64,000 bases of DNA from Pseudidiomarina aestuarii (GCF_003987355.1 NZ_PIPR01000001.1:620001-684000), one strand, 5' to 3'; shown: positions 28,368 to 39,084, counted from the stretch's first letter. Notes: generated from the sequence alone by a model not told the origin. Translations and numbers: made by a program.

Positions 28368-28405
28368 AAAAAGGCCCAGATGCTCATCACATCTGGGCCT
28401 TTTTT
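28368..28405. terminator. Bidirectional Rho-independent terminator (putP / patatin gene)
   Basis: AAAAAGGCCCAGATG (28368-28382) pairs with CATCTGGGCCTTTTT (28390-28404) over 15 bp around loop CTCATCA. T-runs follow on both strands, so it can end both putP and the convergent patatin/recA transcript. Confidence 0.92.
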
Positions 28406-28440
28406 GTGAACAGTGAACAGTGAACCGTAAACAGTGAACA
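28406..28440. repeat. Five tandem heptamers next to a terminator
   Basis: GTGAACA is repeated five times without gaps: exact at 28406, 28413 and 28434, GTGAACC at 28420 and GTAAACA at 28427. It starts right after the terminator T-run and lies between convergent genes. Another 7-bp-periodic array of different sequence flanks the terminator near 5350. Confidence 0.85.
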
Positions 28441-28456
28441 GAAACAAAAAATAGGA

Positions 28457-29470
28457 TTAGCCGCGGCGTTCGACGTATTGTGCTAACTCGTCCATGATAA
28501 AACTCTCCATTTTCATGGTTGTTTCATACCCAACTTCAATGGCTTCCGTACCTCGTTCAAATTCGAGTAAGCCAATATGACCCAACTTGGGCTGAATAAG
28601 AACATCAGGAGGGTCACCGGCAATACGTGCTTTGGTGATGCGTTCCTGCATAATATCAATTGCACCCGACATGACACCCAACATACCCGGCGCTTTGTGG
28701 TCAGGGCCATTAAACTTCTCTTTGACCGAATCCCAGTATTGAGAACTGGTGCTAATAAAGTTCTTAAAGAAACCTTCGTCATGTTCGTTATTTGGCTCAT
28801 CTGATTCCATTTCAGAAGGATTCGGAGCCTTTTGACCATGAATATCAGCCATTGGATTCACCTCAAGATGCGACTGAGGAGCACGATGCTTTTTGCGTGT
28901 TTCCACGCCTGACGTGGTCAACTGAGAATTCAAATGAACCGCAATGACAAAATCAGCCCCAAGCGCACGACAAAGCGAGACAGGAACAGGGTTTACCAAA
29001 GCACCGTCCACCATCCATCGTCCTTCGTGAGCAGCCGGCGCCAGAAGCCCTGGCATTGCGCATGAGGCCCGCGCAGCATGATAGATGTCACCAGCTCGAA
29101 TCCATACTTCGCGCCCCGTATAGAGATCAGTCGCGACGGCACCAAAAGTCACCGGCAGATCTTCAATATCTGCTGCGCCAAAACGCTCTCGAGCATGGCC
29201 GAATACTTTCTCACCTTGAATAATTCCGCCGTGACTGATTCCAAAATCAAGCAGGTTCCATACCTGCCAACGTCCCATGTCTTGAACCCATTCTTCGAGT
29301 TCTTCAAGGCGACCAGAAGCAAAACCGGCCCCCACAAGGGAGCCGATTGAAGTGCCTGCGACAATATTTACTTCGATACCCATCTCTTGTAGTGCTTTTA
29401 AAACACCAATATGAGACCAGCCTCGCGCAGCTCCTGAGCCCAGAGCTACGGCTACTTTCGCGTATTGCAT
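28457..29470 (-). CDS. rssA: RssA-like patatin family phospholipase
   Basis: Patatin-fold serine hydrolase, 337 residues. The oxyanion-hole motif GSGAARGW is at 11-18, the nucleophile Ser41 in GTSIGS and the dyad Asp155 in VDGALVNP. Relative to E. coli RssA (about 301 residues) it carries an extra hydrophilic stretch at about 190-245. No signal peptide. It begins 13 bp after the recA stop with no terminator between, so it may be transcribed with recA. The name is given for family resemblance; its lipid substrate is unknown. Confidence 0.85.
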   Translation of the reverse strand: MQYAKVAVALGSGAARGWSHIGVLKALQEMGIEVNIVAGTSIGSLVGAGFASGRLEELEEWVQDMGRWQVWNLLDFGISHGGIIQGEKVFGHARERFGAADIEDLPVTFGAVATDLYTGREVWIRAGDIYHAARASCAMPGLLAPAAHEGRWMVDGALVNPVPVSLCRALGADFVIAVHLNSQLTTSGVETRKKHRAPQSHLEVNPMADIHGQKAPNPSEMESDEPNNEHDEGFFKNFISTSSQYWDSVKEKFNGPDHKAPGMLGVMSGAIDIMQERITKARIAGDPPDVLIQPKLGHIGLLEFERGTEAIEVGYETTMKMESFIMDELAQYVERRG

Positions 29471-29483
29471 GTTACTCAGTCCA

Positions 29484-30551
29484 TTAAACTAAATCGTCAT
29501 CCATTAAATCTACATCATCTGCAGCTGATGTGGTATCCACAGCTTTCTTCTCGCCTTTCACTGGCTTCGCCAAAAGCTGCTCACGAATCAGGCCTTCTAT
29601 TTCTTGTGCAATCTTGGGGTTCTCACTTAAGAACTTGATCGAATTAGCTTTACCTTGACCAATTTTATCGCCCTTGTAGCTATACCAAGCACCTGATTTA
29701 TCGACAATCTTCTGCTTAACACCCAGATCAATCAATTCGCCCTCTTTCGAGATACCTGAACCGTACATGATTTGGAATTCAGCTTGTTTAAACGGTGGTG
29801 CAACTTTGTTTTTAACCACCTTGACTCGGGTCTCGTTCCCGACCACTTCGTCACCTTCTTTCACCGCACCAATGCGACGAATGTCAAGACGAACTGACGA
29901 GTAGAACTTCAACGCATTACCGCCCGTAGTTGTTTCTGGATTACCGAACATGACACCGATTTTCATCCGAATTTGGTTGATGAAAATACACATGCTGTTG
30001 GATTTTTTGATATTCGCCGTCAACTTCCGTAAGGCTTGTGACATCAGTCGTGCTTGAAGACCCACATGACTATCACCCATATCGCCTTCAATTTCTGCTT
30101 TCGGCGTTAATGCGGCAACCGAATCGACAATCACGATATCAACAGCGCCAGAACGTACTAACATATCGCAAATCTCGAGCGCCTGTTCACCGGTGTCTGG
30201 TTGTGAAATCAATAAGTCGGCGACATTAACGCCGAGCTTCTCTGCATAAATTGGGTCTAGCGCGTGCTCAGCGTCAACAAACGCACAAGTCTTTCCTTTC
30301 TTCTGAGCTTCTGCAATGACCTGCAAAGTTAAGGTCGTTTTACCACTCGACTCAGGACCATATATTTCTACCACTCGACCAAACGGTAAACCGCCGATAC
30401 CCAACGCAATATCGAGACTGAGTGAACCGGTTGATACCGCTTCAATATCTAACGTTTGGTTATCTCCCAAACGCATAATCGACCCTTTACCAAATTGACG
30501 TTCAATTTGACTTAATGCTGCGTCTAAAGCTTTTTGTTTATCGTTGCTCAT
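29484..30551 (-). CDS. recA: Recombinase A
   Basis: DNA strand-exchange protein and LexA co-protease, 355 residues. P-loop GPESSGKT at 65-72; L2 loop region [16 protein letters not shown] is intact; the acidic tail ends [11 protein letters not shown]. The frame is open upstream to 30674, but the ATG at 30551 ([13 protein letters not shown]) matches the family, and the longer form would run through the SOS box. Regulated by a LexA box centred about 47 bp upstream. Confidence 0.98.
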   Translation of the reverse strand: MSNDKQKALDAALSQIERQFGKGSIMRLGDNQTLDIEAVSTGSLSLDIALGIGGLPFGRVVEIYGPESSGKTTLTLQVIAEAQKKGKTCAFVDAEHALDPIYAEKLGVNVADLLISQPDTGEQALEICDMLVRSGAVDIVIVDSVAALTPKAEIEGDMGDSHVGLQARLMSQALRKLTANIKKSNSMCIFINQIRMKIGVMFGNPETTTGGNALKFYSSVRLDIRRIGAVKEGDEVVGNETRVKVVKNKVAPPFKQAEFQIMYGSGISKEGELIDLGVKQKIVDKSGAWYSYKGDKIGQGKANSIKFLSENPKIAQEIEGLIREQLLAKPVKGEKKAVDTTSAADDVDLMDDDLV

Positions 30552-30587
30552 GATAGTGTCCGTGTTGTTGAGACGTTGATTTGAGTA

Positions 30588-30607
30588 TACTGTATTTTTA
30601 TACAGTA
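30588..30607. promoter_or_regulatory. LexA (SOS) box of recA
   Basis: TACTGTATTTTTATACAGTA is a near-perfect match to the gammaproteobacterial LexA consensus (CTGT-N8-ACAG core, outer TA/TA kept). It lies 37-56 bp before the recA ATG and overlaps the last codons of pncC. Confidence 0.95.
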
Positions 30608-31089
30608 TCAAGTATTTTTTTATACCCCTGCAATGCTTCCTCAATTGTGGCTTGGCGCACCGCCTCGCGATCACCTGGGAAAATCTTCGACCACGTTAAA
30701 CACTGGTCAGCCCACGCCAATCCGAACCAAACTAAACCCACTGGTTTTTCTCTGGTGCCGCCATCAGGTCCGGCAATGCCAGTGACTGCAATAACACAAT
30801 CCACCTGCGTACGCTGCAGTGCCCCTCGTGCCATTGCGGCGGCCACTTCACTCGACACTGCACCAAAGCGCTGCAGGTCATCAGCAGATACGCCAAGCAG
30901 CTGTTGCTTCAATTCATTACTGTAGGTGATCAAGCCGCCCTCAAGCCATGCTGAACTACCTGAGATGGCGCTAATAGCATAGCCGATCCCGCCAGCCGTA
31001 CAGGATTCAGCGGTAGCCACTCGCCAGTTTTTCTGATGCAGCCACAGCCCGAATTGCGCTGCTAATTCTGTTGTGGATTGTGCTAACAT
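30598..31089 (-). CDS. pncC: Nicotinamide-nucleotide amidase (CinA C-terminal domain)
   Basis: Deamidates NMN in pyridine nucleotide recycling. 163 residues from the ATG at 31089; stand-alone CinA C-terminal domain without the COG1058 N-terminal part. Characteristic segments are [23 protein letters not shown] and [11 protein letters not shown]. An in-frame TTG four codons upstream is possible. Immediately upstream of recA as in many gammaproteobacteria; its stop lies inside the recA LexA box. Confidence 0.92.
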   Translation of the reverse strand: MLAQSTTELAAQFGLWLHQKNWRVATAESCTAGGIGYAISAISGSSAWLEGGLITYSNELKQQLLGVSADDLQRFGAVSSEVAAAMARGALQRTQVDCVIAVTGIAGPDGGTREKPVGLVWFGLAWADQCLTWSKIFPGDREAVRQATIEEALQGYKKILDTV

Positions 31090-31139
31090 GAACTCATTCA
31101 ACTCCGCGGATAATCGACTCTATACGGATAATAACAGGC

Positions 31140-33716
31140 ATGTCGAACGCTACAACACCAGCTTCAAATTTTTCGTCGCATACACCGATGATGCAACAAT
31201 ATCTGCGCATCAAAGCAGAGCATCCGGACACTTTATTATTCTATCGGATGGGTGATTTCTACGAATTGTTCTATGCGGATGCACAACGAGCGGCGCAGCT
31301 ACTTGATATTTCTCTGACCAAGCGCGGCGCCAGTAATGGCCAACCGATTCCTATGGCTGGTGTCCCCTATCATGCCGCAGAAGGCTATCTAGCCCGGCTT
31401 TTGCAGTTAGGAGAATCCGTTGCAATCTGTGAACAAATTGGTGACCCTGCCACGAGCAAAGGACCGGTTGAGCGGCAAGTCGTTCGGATTCTAACCCCGG
31501 GTACTTTGACCGATGAAGCCCTTCTGAATGAACATGAAGATCAGCCCTTGGTGGCCATTCAGCCACACGCAGGCGGACTAGCCATTGCCGCGCTAACCAT
31601 GGCCAATGGCCGCTTTACGATTGTCGAAGTGAGCACCCTCGATGAAGGTCGCGCAGAACTCGAACGCTTACATCCGGCTGAACTACTCTATCCTGATACT
31701 TGGGAGTTACCGGCTAGCATGCAGTTGCGCTGTTGCTTGCGTCGGCGTCCAGATTGGGAATTTGATCGGGATACCGCACAAGCACTACTCAAGCGGCAAT
31801 TTCAAGTTCAGCATCTCGATGGTTTTGATGTCAGTCATCTGCCTGCAGCTCTCGGTGCCGCGGGTGCTCTACTGAGCTACGTCCGCACCACCCAACGGGG
31901 CGCATTACCGCATATTCAATCCATCGTAGCCGAACACCTACACGATACGATTATGCTTGACGCCACCACCCGTCGAAATTTAGAGCTTGTCGATTCGTTA
32001 AGCGGTCAGCCAACCGCTCTGGTCGATGTCATCAACCAAACGCATACAGCGATGGGCGGACGATTATTACGACGGTGGTTACAACGTCCGCTCCGGGATC
32101 ATAGCCACCTGCAAACTCGTTACGACGCGGTCGCTGCATTACAACAAATACCGGCAGCAACAGTCCGGGAGTCACTCCGTGCAATTGGTGATCTCGAGCG
32201 GGTTCTTACACGGGTTGCCTTGCGCACTGCGCGGCCCCGCGATTTAACACGATTACGTGCAGCCTTTACCGCATTGCCCACCCTACACGAACAATTAACA
32301 ACGCCAGCCTTGCGACGTTGGCAGCAAGCCATGTCGCTCCAGCCCGACTTAGTTAAGTTGCTCGAGCGTGCACTTGTTGAACAACCACCACAGCTGATTC
32401 GTGATGGCGGTGTGATTGCTGATGGCTATGACGATGAACTTGATGAACAACGTGGCCTGGCTGCTGGAGCCACTGATTTTCTGCAGCATATTGAACAACG
32501 CGAGCGCGCACGAACAGGAATTCATACGCTGAAAGTAGGTTATAACCGTGTCCATGGATATTACCTCGAGGCAAGCCGTGCTGCTGGTCACCAAATCCCA
32601 GCTGACTACCAACGCCGCCAAACTCTGAAGAATGCAGAGCGCTACATTATTCCAGAACTAAAAACCTACGAAGATAAAGTACTGCAGAGCCAAAGCCGTG
32701 CCTTGGCCCGCGAAAAATGGCTGTATGAGCAACTGCTCGAGTGCATCGCTGAGCCCTTACCGCAACTCCAACAAACCGCACAGGCTATCGCGGAAATTGA
32801 TGTTCTCAACAGCTTTGCTCGGCAAGCTGAAGAATACCACTACGTTGCGCCAGAACTCACCACAGAAGAGACAATGATTCAGATACGTTGTGGTCGTCAT
32901 CCGGTTATTGAGACGGTCAGTTCAGAGCCTTTTATAGCTAATGATGCAGACTTATCGTCAGCCCAGCGGTTGCTATTGATTACCGGCCCCAATATGGGGG
33001 GGAAATCAACCTACATGCGGCAAATCGCTTTACTCACTATCATGGCGCACTGTGGGAGTTTTGTGCCTGCGGAAGCTGCCACATTTGGTCCTATTGACCG
33101 TATTTTTACCCGTATTGGCGCCTCCGATGATTTAGCCTCTGGCCGTTCCACGTTTATGGTGGAAATGACCGAAGCAGCGACCATTTTGCACAACGCAACC
33201 GCGCAAAGCTTGGTCTTAATGGATGAAATTGGCCGTGGTACGTCTACTTATGACGGCTTGGCACTAGCGTGGGCTTGTGCCGAAACACTACTGCAAAAAA
33301 ATCGCGCTCTCACACTTTTTGCAACGCATTATTTTGAGCTGACGCAGACGGTTGGGGCGGAAAGCGGAGCCGTTAATTTGCATGTGGAAGCGGTTGAGCA
33401 CGGTGATTCGATTGCTTTTAAACATCAAGTTGTCACGGGTGCAGCAAGCAAAAGTTTTGGTGTCCATGTGGCACAACTGGCAGGCATTCCAAAAGCAGTG
33501 ATTAACGCAGCTCGAAAGCATCTTCAAACCTTAGAGGAAAAGTCTTTAGCGGCTGCTGGTGAGGTGCCTACACCGACGCAACAGCCTCAACAGGAGGCAA
33601 TTCACCCTGTGGTTCAGGCTCTGCAAACACTCAACATCAACGAATTGACACCCATAGCTGCGTTACAGCAGTTGGAACTCTTGCAGCGCCTTGCAACGGA
33701 CCGAGAACAAGACTAA
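31140..33716 (+). CDS. mutS: DNA mismatch repair protein MutS
   Basis: Recognises mismatches and starts methyl-directed repair. 858 residues, E. coli size. The mismatch-binding Phe is in [12 protein letters not shown] (about 38-49). The ATPase P-loop is GPNMGGKST at 616-624, with Walker [14 protein letters not shown]-terminal [11 protein letters not shown] matches E. coli, supporting the ATG at 31140 despite a weak ribosome binding site. Converges on rpoS with 6 bp between stops. Confidence 0.97.
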   Translation: MSNATTPASNFSSHTPMMQQYLRIKAEHPDTLLFYRMGDFYELFYADAQRAAQLLDISLTKRGASNGQPIPMAGVPYHAAEGYLARLLQLGESVAICEQIGDPATSKGPVERQVVRILTPGTLTDEALLNEHEDQPLVAIQPHAGGLAIAALTMANGRFTIVEVSTLDEGRAELERLHPAELLYPDTWELPASMQLRCCLRRRPDWEFDRDTAQALLKRQFQVQHLDGFDVSHLPAALGAAGALLSYVRTTQRGALPHIQSIVAEHLHDTIMLDATTRRNLELVDSLSGQPTALVDVINQTHTAMGGRLLRRWLQRPLRDHSHLQTRYDAVAALQQIPAATVRESLRAIGDLERVLTRVALRTARPRDLTRLRAAFTALPTLHEQLTTPALRRWQQAMSLQPDLVKLLERALVEQPPQLIRDGGVIADGYDDELDEQRGLAAGATDFLQHIEQRERARTGIHTLKVGYNRVHGYYLEASRAAGHQIPADYQRRQTLKNAERYIIPELKTYEDKVLQSQSRALAREKWLYEQLLECIAEPLPQLQQTAQAIAEIDVLNSFARQAEEYHYVAPELTTEETMIQIRCGRHPVIETVSSEPFIANDADLSSAQRLLLITGPNMGGKSTYMRQIALLTIMAHCGSFVPAEAATFGPIDRIFTRIGASDDLASGRSTFMVEMTEAATILHNATAQSLVLMDEIGRGTSTYDGLALAWACAETLLQKNRALTLFATHYFELTQTVGAESGAVNLHVEAVEHGDSIAFKHQVVTGAASKSFGVHVAQLAGIPKAVINAARKHLQTLEEKSLAAAGEVPTPTQQPQQEAIHPVVQALQTLNINELTPIAALQQLELLQRLATDREQD

Positions 33717-33722
33717 GAAAAA

Positions 33723-34697
33723 TCAATTGCGGTGAAACAGCGCATCCAAGCTGAGACCTTGTTGCCGCAACATATCGCGAAGACGGCGTAGCGCTTCTAC
33801 CTGAATTTGCCTGACCCGTTCACGGGTGAGGCCGATTTCCCGACCGACATCTTCGAGAGTGGCGGGTTCGTGCCCCATCAAGCCGAATCGACGGGCCAGG
33901 ACTTCACGTTGTTTGGTATTCAGATTCGCCAGCCAATCAATAATGTTTTCGCGTAGGTCGTTATCTTGCAGCACCCCCTCCGGACCGAAGTCGTTCTCAT
34001 CAGATAACATATCGACTAAGGCTTTATCGTTGTCACTTCCACCCATCGGCGTATCGACCGACGATACACGCTCATTGAGTCGCAGCATTCGGCTGACTTC
34101 TGCAACCGTGACATCCATCTTGGCCGCTATGTCCTCAGCGGTAGGCTCATGGTCAAGTGTATGGGCGAGTTCGCGTGAAGCGCGCAAGTAAGAATTGAGT
34201 TCTTTAACCACATGAATAGGGAGGCGAATCGTACGGGTTTGATTCATGATGGCACGTTCGATCGTCTGTCGAATCCACCATGTCGCGTAAGTTGAAAACC
34301 GAAAACCACGCTCTGGGTCAAATTTCTCGACCGCACGAATGAGACCTAAATTGCCCTCTTCGACTAGATCAAGCAACGCCAATCCACGGTTGGTATAGCG
34401 TCGCGCGATCTTTACGACCAAGCGCAAATTACTCTCGATCATTCGCGCGCGTGCCTTCGCATCCCCTTTGCGTGCCAATCGAGAAAAATAAACCTCTTCC
34501 TCAGCAGTCAGTAAGGGCGAAAAGCCTATTTCGCTCAGATACAACTGGGTTGCATCCATCTTCCGTTGGTTATTCGCTCGACTTGCAATGATTTCGTCGA
34601 ACTCACTCTCATCGTCAGACTCAGCCTCGACCTGCTGCATTGCAGAGGTCAGGTCTTGTTCATCGATATCTTCGATGTCTTCTTGACTTCGACTCAT
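33723..34697 (-). CDS. rpoS: RNA polymerase sigma factor RpoS
   Basis: General stress and stationary-phase sigma factor, 324 residues. Region 1.2 [20 protein letters not shown], region 2 with [18 protein letters not shown], region 4 with [20 protein letters not shown]. The N-terminal 50 residues are acidic, as in other RpoS. The ATG overlaps the nlpD stop (ATGA) and has a GGGG stretch upstream. In E. coli the main rpoS promoter lies inside nlpD; I did not find an unambiguous one here. Confidence 0.96.
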   Translation of the reverse strand: MSRSQEDIEDIDEQDLTSAMQQVEAESDDESEFDEIIASRANNQRKMDATQLYLSEIGFSPLLTAEEEVYFSRLARKGDAKARARMIESNLRLVVKIARRYTNRGLALLDLVEEGNLGLIRAVEKFDPERGFRFSTYATWWIRQTIERAIMNQTRTIRLPIHVVKELNSYLRASRELAHTLDHEPTAEDIAAKMDVTVAEVSRMLRLNERVSSVDTPMGGSDNDKALVDMLSDENDFGPEGVLQDNDLRENIIDWLANLNTKQREVLARRFGLMGHEPATLEDVGREIGLTRERVRQIQVEALRRLRDMLRQQGLSLDALFHRN

Positions 34698-35560
34698 TGT
34701 GCCCCCCGAGGCAAATAATGCCTTGGATTTACCGACTTTCCACGGAATCGAACTTCGAAATGAAGTTTGACGCGCTCCGCGTCGGTGTCCCCCATTTTTG
34801 CAATCTCATCACCTACCTGCACCCACTGTTGCTCTCGTACGAGCAATTCTGAATTATGAGCGTAGGCGGTTATGTAATCATCGTTATGTTTCAAAATGAT
34901 TAAATTGCCGTATCCCTTCAACGCATTACCGGCATAGACCACTTTACCGGCCGCCGCTGCGAAGACGGGATCATTTTTAGCTCCACCAAAATCTAAGCCT
35001 TTATTACCTGCTTCGGTTGTTGAGAACTCTCGAATAACTGGAGCAGTGGCTGGCCAGCGCCAAACGATATCTTTGCTAGCTGGCAGTACTTCTAACGGCT
35101 TAGGTAAAACCTTTGGTTTGCTAATATTTTGTTTATTTTTAACATCAACATACTCTTTATTCGTTGCTGAATCAACGGTCTTGGGGGGAGATTTTGTCGC
35201 TGAATGGTCGATTTCTTGCGCTGGTTGACGAACTGATTGCGGTCCTCCTGGCCTTCTGGACGCGCCCTGCCTTTGCAAGCGAAGTTCTTGCCCAGGATAG
35301 ATTAGATATGGATCAGCTAACTGATTGAGGCGCGCTAAGTCGCGGACGTCTAGATTAGCGCGAAATGCTATTGAATAAAGCGTGTCACCGCGCTCGACCG
35401 TATAGGTGGATCCTGCCAATGAAGCGCGCTCATAATCATGAATAGATGAGCCGGTGTAGACTCGCTTAACCGGAGCAGCATCCTCCCGCTGTGCGCAGCC
35501 AACTCCTGTCAGGACACACAGAACAGTAATCAGAAGCGTTCGATTAACGTGTCCATACAT
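34694..35560 (-). CDS. nlpD: NlpD, LysM/LytM lipoprotein activator of amidases
   Basis: Outer-membrane lipoprotein that activates cell-division amidase AmiC. About 288 residues. The signal ends LTGVGC, giving a lipidated Cys. LysM domain at about 50-95 ([19 protein letters not shown]), a low-complexity linker, and a LytM (M23) domain in the last 120 residues. The metal ligands are partly missing (NKGLDFGG where HxxxD is expected), as in NlpD/EnvC activators, which lack peptidase activity. I chose ATG 35560 over an in-frame TTG two codons upstream; both overlap yqaA. Confidence 0.93.
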   Translation of the reverse strand: MYGHVNRTLLITVLCVLTGVGCAQREDAAPVKRVYTGSSIHDYERASLAGSTYTVERGDTLYSIAFRANLDVRDLARLNQLADPYLIYPGQELRLQRQGASRRPGGPQSVRQPAQEIDHSATKSPPKTVDSATNKEYVDVKNKQNISKPKVLPKPLEVLPASKDIVWRWPATAPVIREFSTTEAGNKGLDFGGAKNDPVFAAAAGKVVYAGNALKGYGNLIILKHNDDYITAYAHNSELLVREQQWVQVGDEIAKMGDTDAERVKLHFEVRFRGKSVNPRHYLPRGAQ

Positions 35561-36122
35561 AAGCAATTATGGCGATAATCACCATCCCCCAACCGATCCG
35601 ATCCACATAGGTCCGCAACCGAACAGCCATGGTTGTGCCACCAGTCCGTAATAGCCACGCGACCAAAAAGAAACGTAAACCTCGACTCACTAATGAGCCC
35701 ATGACAAACGGAATAAATGCAACTTGCAACATACCGCCTGTGACGGTGAACAGCTTATAAGGTAGCGGTGAAAAACCAGCAATGAAAATAATCCAAAAGC
35801 CATAATTCTGAAACCACTCTGTCACTGTGGTGAGTTTGTCTTGATAGCCGGCCCACTCAACCAGTGGCAAAACAATAGGATCAAATGCCAACCAACCAAG
35901 CAGATAACCAGCAATACCGCCTAATACGGAAGCAATCGTCGTTATACCCGCGAAGAACCAGGCACGTTTGGGCTGTGTCATCGCCATCGGCGCTAACATA
36001 ACATCCGGAGGAATTGGAAAAATAACCGACTCGGAAAAACTTAGAGCAGCCAGAATAGCTGGGGCACGACGATGCTGCGACCATTGCAGAACCCGATCAT
36101 AGAGCCAACTAAATAGCTTCAT
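35544..36122 (-). CDS. yqaA: YqaA family inner-membrane protein (VTT/DedA-like)
   Basis: Membrane protein of 192 residues with about four to five transmembrane segments, of the VTT (SNARE-associated/DedA) group. Characteristic segments are FSESVIFPIPPDVMLAPM, GWLAFDPIVLPLVE and FSPLPYKLFTVTGG. DedA-type proteins take part in lipid carrier recycling and membrane homeostasis; YqaA itself is uncharacterised. Embedded in the surE-pcm-nlpD-rpoS operon between pcm and nlpD, overlapping both. Confidence 0.9.
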   Translation of the reverse strand: MKLFSWLYDRVLQWSQHRRAPAILAALSFSESVIFPIPPDVMLAPMAMTQPKRAWFFAGITTIASVLGGIAGYLLGWLAFDPIVLPLVEWAGYQDKLTTVTEWFQNYGFWIIFIAGFSPLPYKLFTVTGGMLQVAFIPFVMGSLVSRGLRFFLVAWLLRTGGTTMAVRLRTYVDRIGWGMVIIAIIAYVWTR

Positions 36123-36757
36123 GCCAGCGCTCCCGGAACCAAGGGAACAAACTTCACGTCACCTAATTGCTTTTGTTCATAACTATCACCAAAGCGCCGC
36201 ACCACATGGAGAGCTTGCCGCTCCGTGCCAACGGGAATGATCAACACACCGCCATCGGCCAATTGATCTAACAGTGCTTGCGGGATAGATTGTGCCGCTG
36301 CCGTGACGATAATACCGTCAAACGGTGACTTACTTGACCACCCCTGCCATCCATCACCGTGGCGCATTTGAATGTTATGCAAATCAAGATTTTTAAGTCG
36401 CCGTTTGGCCTGATACTGTAATTCGGCAATACGTTCAACGGAATAGACGCGTTCAACCAGTTGCGCCAACACAGCAGTTTGATAGCCACTCCCCGTTCCA
36501 ATCTCTAATACTTTTTGGCAATGATGCTGCATCAGTAACTGCGTCATTGACGCGACCATCAGCGGTTGCGAAATAGTTTGTCCTTTGCCAATCGGTAATG
36601 CAGTGTTTTCATAGGCTTTGTGAGCCAATGACTCGGGCATAAACTGATGCCGAGGGGTGGTCTCGACCACCCGCAATACATTTGGATCGCTAATACCTTG
36701 CTGACGCAACAATGTCACTAAACGGCGCGCCATACCCTGGAAATTCTGGATCATCAT
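36119..36757 (-). CDS. pcm: Protein-L-isoaspartate O-methyltransferase
   Basis: Repairs isoaspartyl residues in aged proteins using S-adenosylmethionine. 212 residues. VLEIGTGSGYQTAVLAQ is the SAM-binding motif I; GKGQTISQP lies in the substrate region. Two ATG codons in tandem (36757, 36754) overlap the surE stop. In the usual surE-pcm-nlpD-rpoS order. Confidence 0.95.
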   Translation of the reverse strand: MMIQNFQGMARRLVTLLRQQGISDPNVLRVVETTPRHQFMPESLAHKAYENTALPIGKGQTISQPLMVASMTQLLMQHHCQKVLEIGTGSGYQTAVLAQLVERVYSVERIAELQYQAKRRLKNLDLHNIQMRHGDGWQGWSSKSPFDGIIVTAAAQSIPQALLDQLADGGVLIIPVGTERQALHVVRRFGDSYEQKQLGDVKFVPLVPGALA

Positions 36758-37509
36758 GGCGCCATTTTACTCAACCACTGATCCAAGGTTTCTTGATGCG
36801 ATTTTGCCGTCATATCCAGACTTATCGGTGTCACCGACACATACCCTTCTTTCACGGCATGGAAGTCCGTACCCGCAGCATCATCTTGTTGTCCGCCAAT
36901 CGGTCCATACCAATAGATATCGCGACCGAATGGGTCGCGATCATGCACCATGGTTTCTGCTCGATGGCGGCGACCTAAACGAGTCACTCGAATACCTTTG
37001 AGTTGTTCATAAGGTACTGAAGGAACATTAATGTTGAGAATCGTATCCATACGCAATGGCTCATCGGCCATGCGACTCACGATTTCAGCAACCACGCGAG
37101 CGGCTGTTTCATAGTAATCATGACCGCGCGATCCCATCGAAACGGCTATTGATGGAAGCCCCATATAACGGCCCTCCATTGCTGCCGCGACGGTGCCTGA
37201 ATAGAGCACATCATCACCCATGTTTGGACCATCATTGATGCCTGATACGACTAAATCGACGTCGTCAGCCAATGGCGAATTGGTACCCAAGTGGACGCAG
37301 TCTGTGGGGGTGCCATTTAACGAGTAAAAGCCATTCGGCAACCGCTGGACCCGCAGTGGATTATGCAGCGTCAATGAATTACTGGCGCCACTGCAATTTC
37401 GGTCGGGTGCTATAACACGAACCTGAGCGATTTCTTTTAATGCTGCATGCAACGCTTCTATGCCTGGCGCATGAACACCGTCATCGTTACTGACTAATAA
37501 CTTCATCAT
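36754..37509 (-). CDS. surE: 5'/3'-nucleotidase SurE
   Basis: Survival protein E, a metal-dependent nucleoside monophosphate phosphatase. 251 residues. The acidic metal site is SNDDGVHAPG at 7-16; SGINDGPNMG and YSGTVAAAMEG are conserved. An AGG site lies 9 nt upstream of the first of two ATGs. Coupled to pcm by a 4-nt overlap and 15 bp after truD. Confidence 0.96.
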   Translation of the reverse strand: MMKLLVSNDDGVHAPGIEALHAALKEIAQVRVIAPDRNCSGASNSLTLHNPLRVQRLPNGFYSLNGTPTDCVHLGTNSPLADDVDLVVSGINDGPNMGDDVLYSGTVAAAMEGRYMGLPSIAVSMGSRGHDYYETAARVVAEIVSRMADEPLRMDTILNINVPSVPYEQLKGIRVTRLGRRHRAETMVHDRDPFGRDIYWYGPIGGQQDDAAGTDFHAVKEGYVSVTPISLDMTAKSHQETLDQWLSKMAP

Positions 37510-37524
37510 ATCGTTTTACCTTTT

Positions 37525-38607
37525 TTAATCGTCGCTCAATTCTACTGCACCATCAAGATTTGCTTTGGCATTGTTCAGTTGCACTATTTCGCGCAATAAG
37601 CTGGTCGCAAAGACTCCTGCATCCAAACTAAACTCTAATACAATGGTATTCGCATCAATCTGTTGGTGCTGCGCATCACGCGGGAATGCGAGCAAGGGGC
37701 GGCGTGCAGCCTCCACCCGTTGCTGACGCAAACCTTGTAACCAAAACTCATCGCTGCAGGTTTGCTCGAACTGCGCAATCGCACTATCGTTCTGCAGCTT
37801 TTCATCACCGGCTAAGGGCGCCGTGAGATGCACATCTCTCGCCGCGAATCGACTTAATAATTCTGCGTCAACCTGCTCAACTCGAAATACTGAGCGGTTC
37901 CCAGCCAAACCCAAAACATCGCCCACTTCCGGCAGCAATCGCTGTGCGCTCACGCGCGCGGATGTGACTTGATTAAACAGTAGACTCCGCACGCTGGATA
38001 ACAGAAAGCTTTGTTGGTTACGGTTTACTCTATACTTTCGGCCAGCCTCAAACCAGCGTTTTGCCTTGGCAATATTGGCACCATCACGACCAAAACGCTG
38101 CTCTCCGAAATAATTCGGGAAACCAGACTCAACAACGAGCTTCCAGCGTTCCAACACGGATTCCATATCCTGCACATCGGTCAGACGAATCCGAAAACGA
38201 TTGCCGTCATGAAAGCCTAGTCGTAATTTTTTCGGCTGCAGCACCGCTCGCTCAACGGCAAATTCAGCATGGTGTAGCGCTTCCCAAACAAGCAGTGCTT
38301 GCCCCGGCAGTTGCACCGAAAACCATTGCCAAGTTTCCGCGTGACGATCTTTCAAGCCCGCGTAACTGACTTGGCGCGGTGAAACGCCTGCAAAAGCGGC
38401 GAGTTGCTCCGCCACGAATACGGTATTCGCGCCCTTCTTACGCACCCATAGCCACTGATGTTCACCTTCGGCTTCCGTGCTGGGTGGTGTTAATTGTTCG
38501 ATGACTTGAAAATGCTCGGGCTCTTGCCGAAAGGTTGCTGTCGCTGACGGTTTCCCGTGCAAATAAGCTAACTGCTGATACCACTGATTAAACGCTTCAG
38601 AATCCAC
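37525..38607 (-). CDS. truD: tRNA pseudouridine(13) synthase
   Basis: Makes pseudouridine 13 in tRNA-Glu. 360 residues from a GTG at 38607. The catalytic Asp is in [21 protein letters not shown] and HLTAPLAGD are typical. The frame is open further upstream to 38673 within ispF, but the GTG gives an N-terminus ([13 protein letters not shown]) that aligns with E. coli TruD, and GGAG lies 10 nt upstream. Overlaps ispF by 11 nt. Confidence 0.94.
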   Translation of the reverse strand: MDSEAFNQWYQQLAYLHGKPSATATFRQEPEHFQVIEQLTPPSTEAEGEHQWLWVRKKGANTVFVAEQLAAFAGVSPRQVSYAGLKDRHAETWQWFSVQLPGQALLVWEALHHAEFAVERAVLQPKKLRLGFHDGNRFRIRLTDVQDMESVLERWKLVVESGFPNYFGEQRFGRDGANIAKAKRWFEAGRKYRVNRNQQSFLLSSVRSLLFNQVTSARVSAQRLLPEVGDVLGLAGNRSVFRVEQVDAELLSRFAARDVHLTAPLAGDEKLQNDSAIAQFEQTCSDEFWLQGLRQQRVEAARRPLLAFPRDAQHQQIDANTIVLEFSLDAGVFATSLLREIVQLNNAKANLDGAVELSDD

Positions 38608-39082
38608 TCGGTTTCGACTCCAATAACACAACCACGTGGCAAGCAATACCCTCTTCACGACCCACGAAACCAAGCTTCTCGGTGGTCGTGGCTTTCACGT
38701 TGACCTGCTGTGTCTGTGCATTTAATAATGTCGCAATGCGGCTGCACATAGCGGCTATATGGGGAGCCATCTTCGGTGTTTGCGCAACAATCGTGACATC
38801 CACATTACCCAATCGATAACCTTGCTCTTGGACGAGTGCGTAAGCATGTGAGAGTAACTTAGCACTGTCTGCACCGGCATATTGCGGATCGGTATCCGGG
38901 AAGTGACGGCCGATATCACCTAACGCAACGGCGCCGAGTAACGCATCAGTAACGGCATGCAACACCACATCACCGTCGGAGTGAGCGATCAGTCCTTGAT
39001 GATGCGGAACCTCAACACCGCCCAGTAATAATGGTTTCGTGCCACCGAATTTATGAACATCATAGCCGTGCCCAATTCGCAT
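38597..39082 (-). CDS. ispF: 2-C-methyl-D-erythritol 2,4-cyclodiphosphate synthase
   Basis: Fifth enzyme of the non-mevalonate isoprenoid pathway. 161 residues. Zinc ligands in GYDVHKFG and [24 protein letters not shown] and [10 protein letters not shown] are conserved. Lies 2 bp after ispD. Confidence 0.96.
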   Translation of the reverse strand: MRIGHGYDVHKFGGTKPLLLGGVEVPHHQGLIAHSDGDVVLHAVTDALLGAVALGDIGRHFPDTDPQYAGADSAKLLSHAYALVQEQGYRLGNVDVTIVAQTPKMAPHIAAMCSRIATLLNAQTQQVNVKATTTEKLGFVGREEGIACHVVVLLESKPSGF

Positions 39083-39084
39083 AG

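Noticed and set aside
35000-35150. NlpD as an active M23 peptidase
   Set aside because: The first zinc ligand motif HxxxD is not present, so it fits the inactive amidase-activator group.
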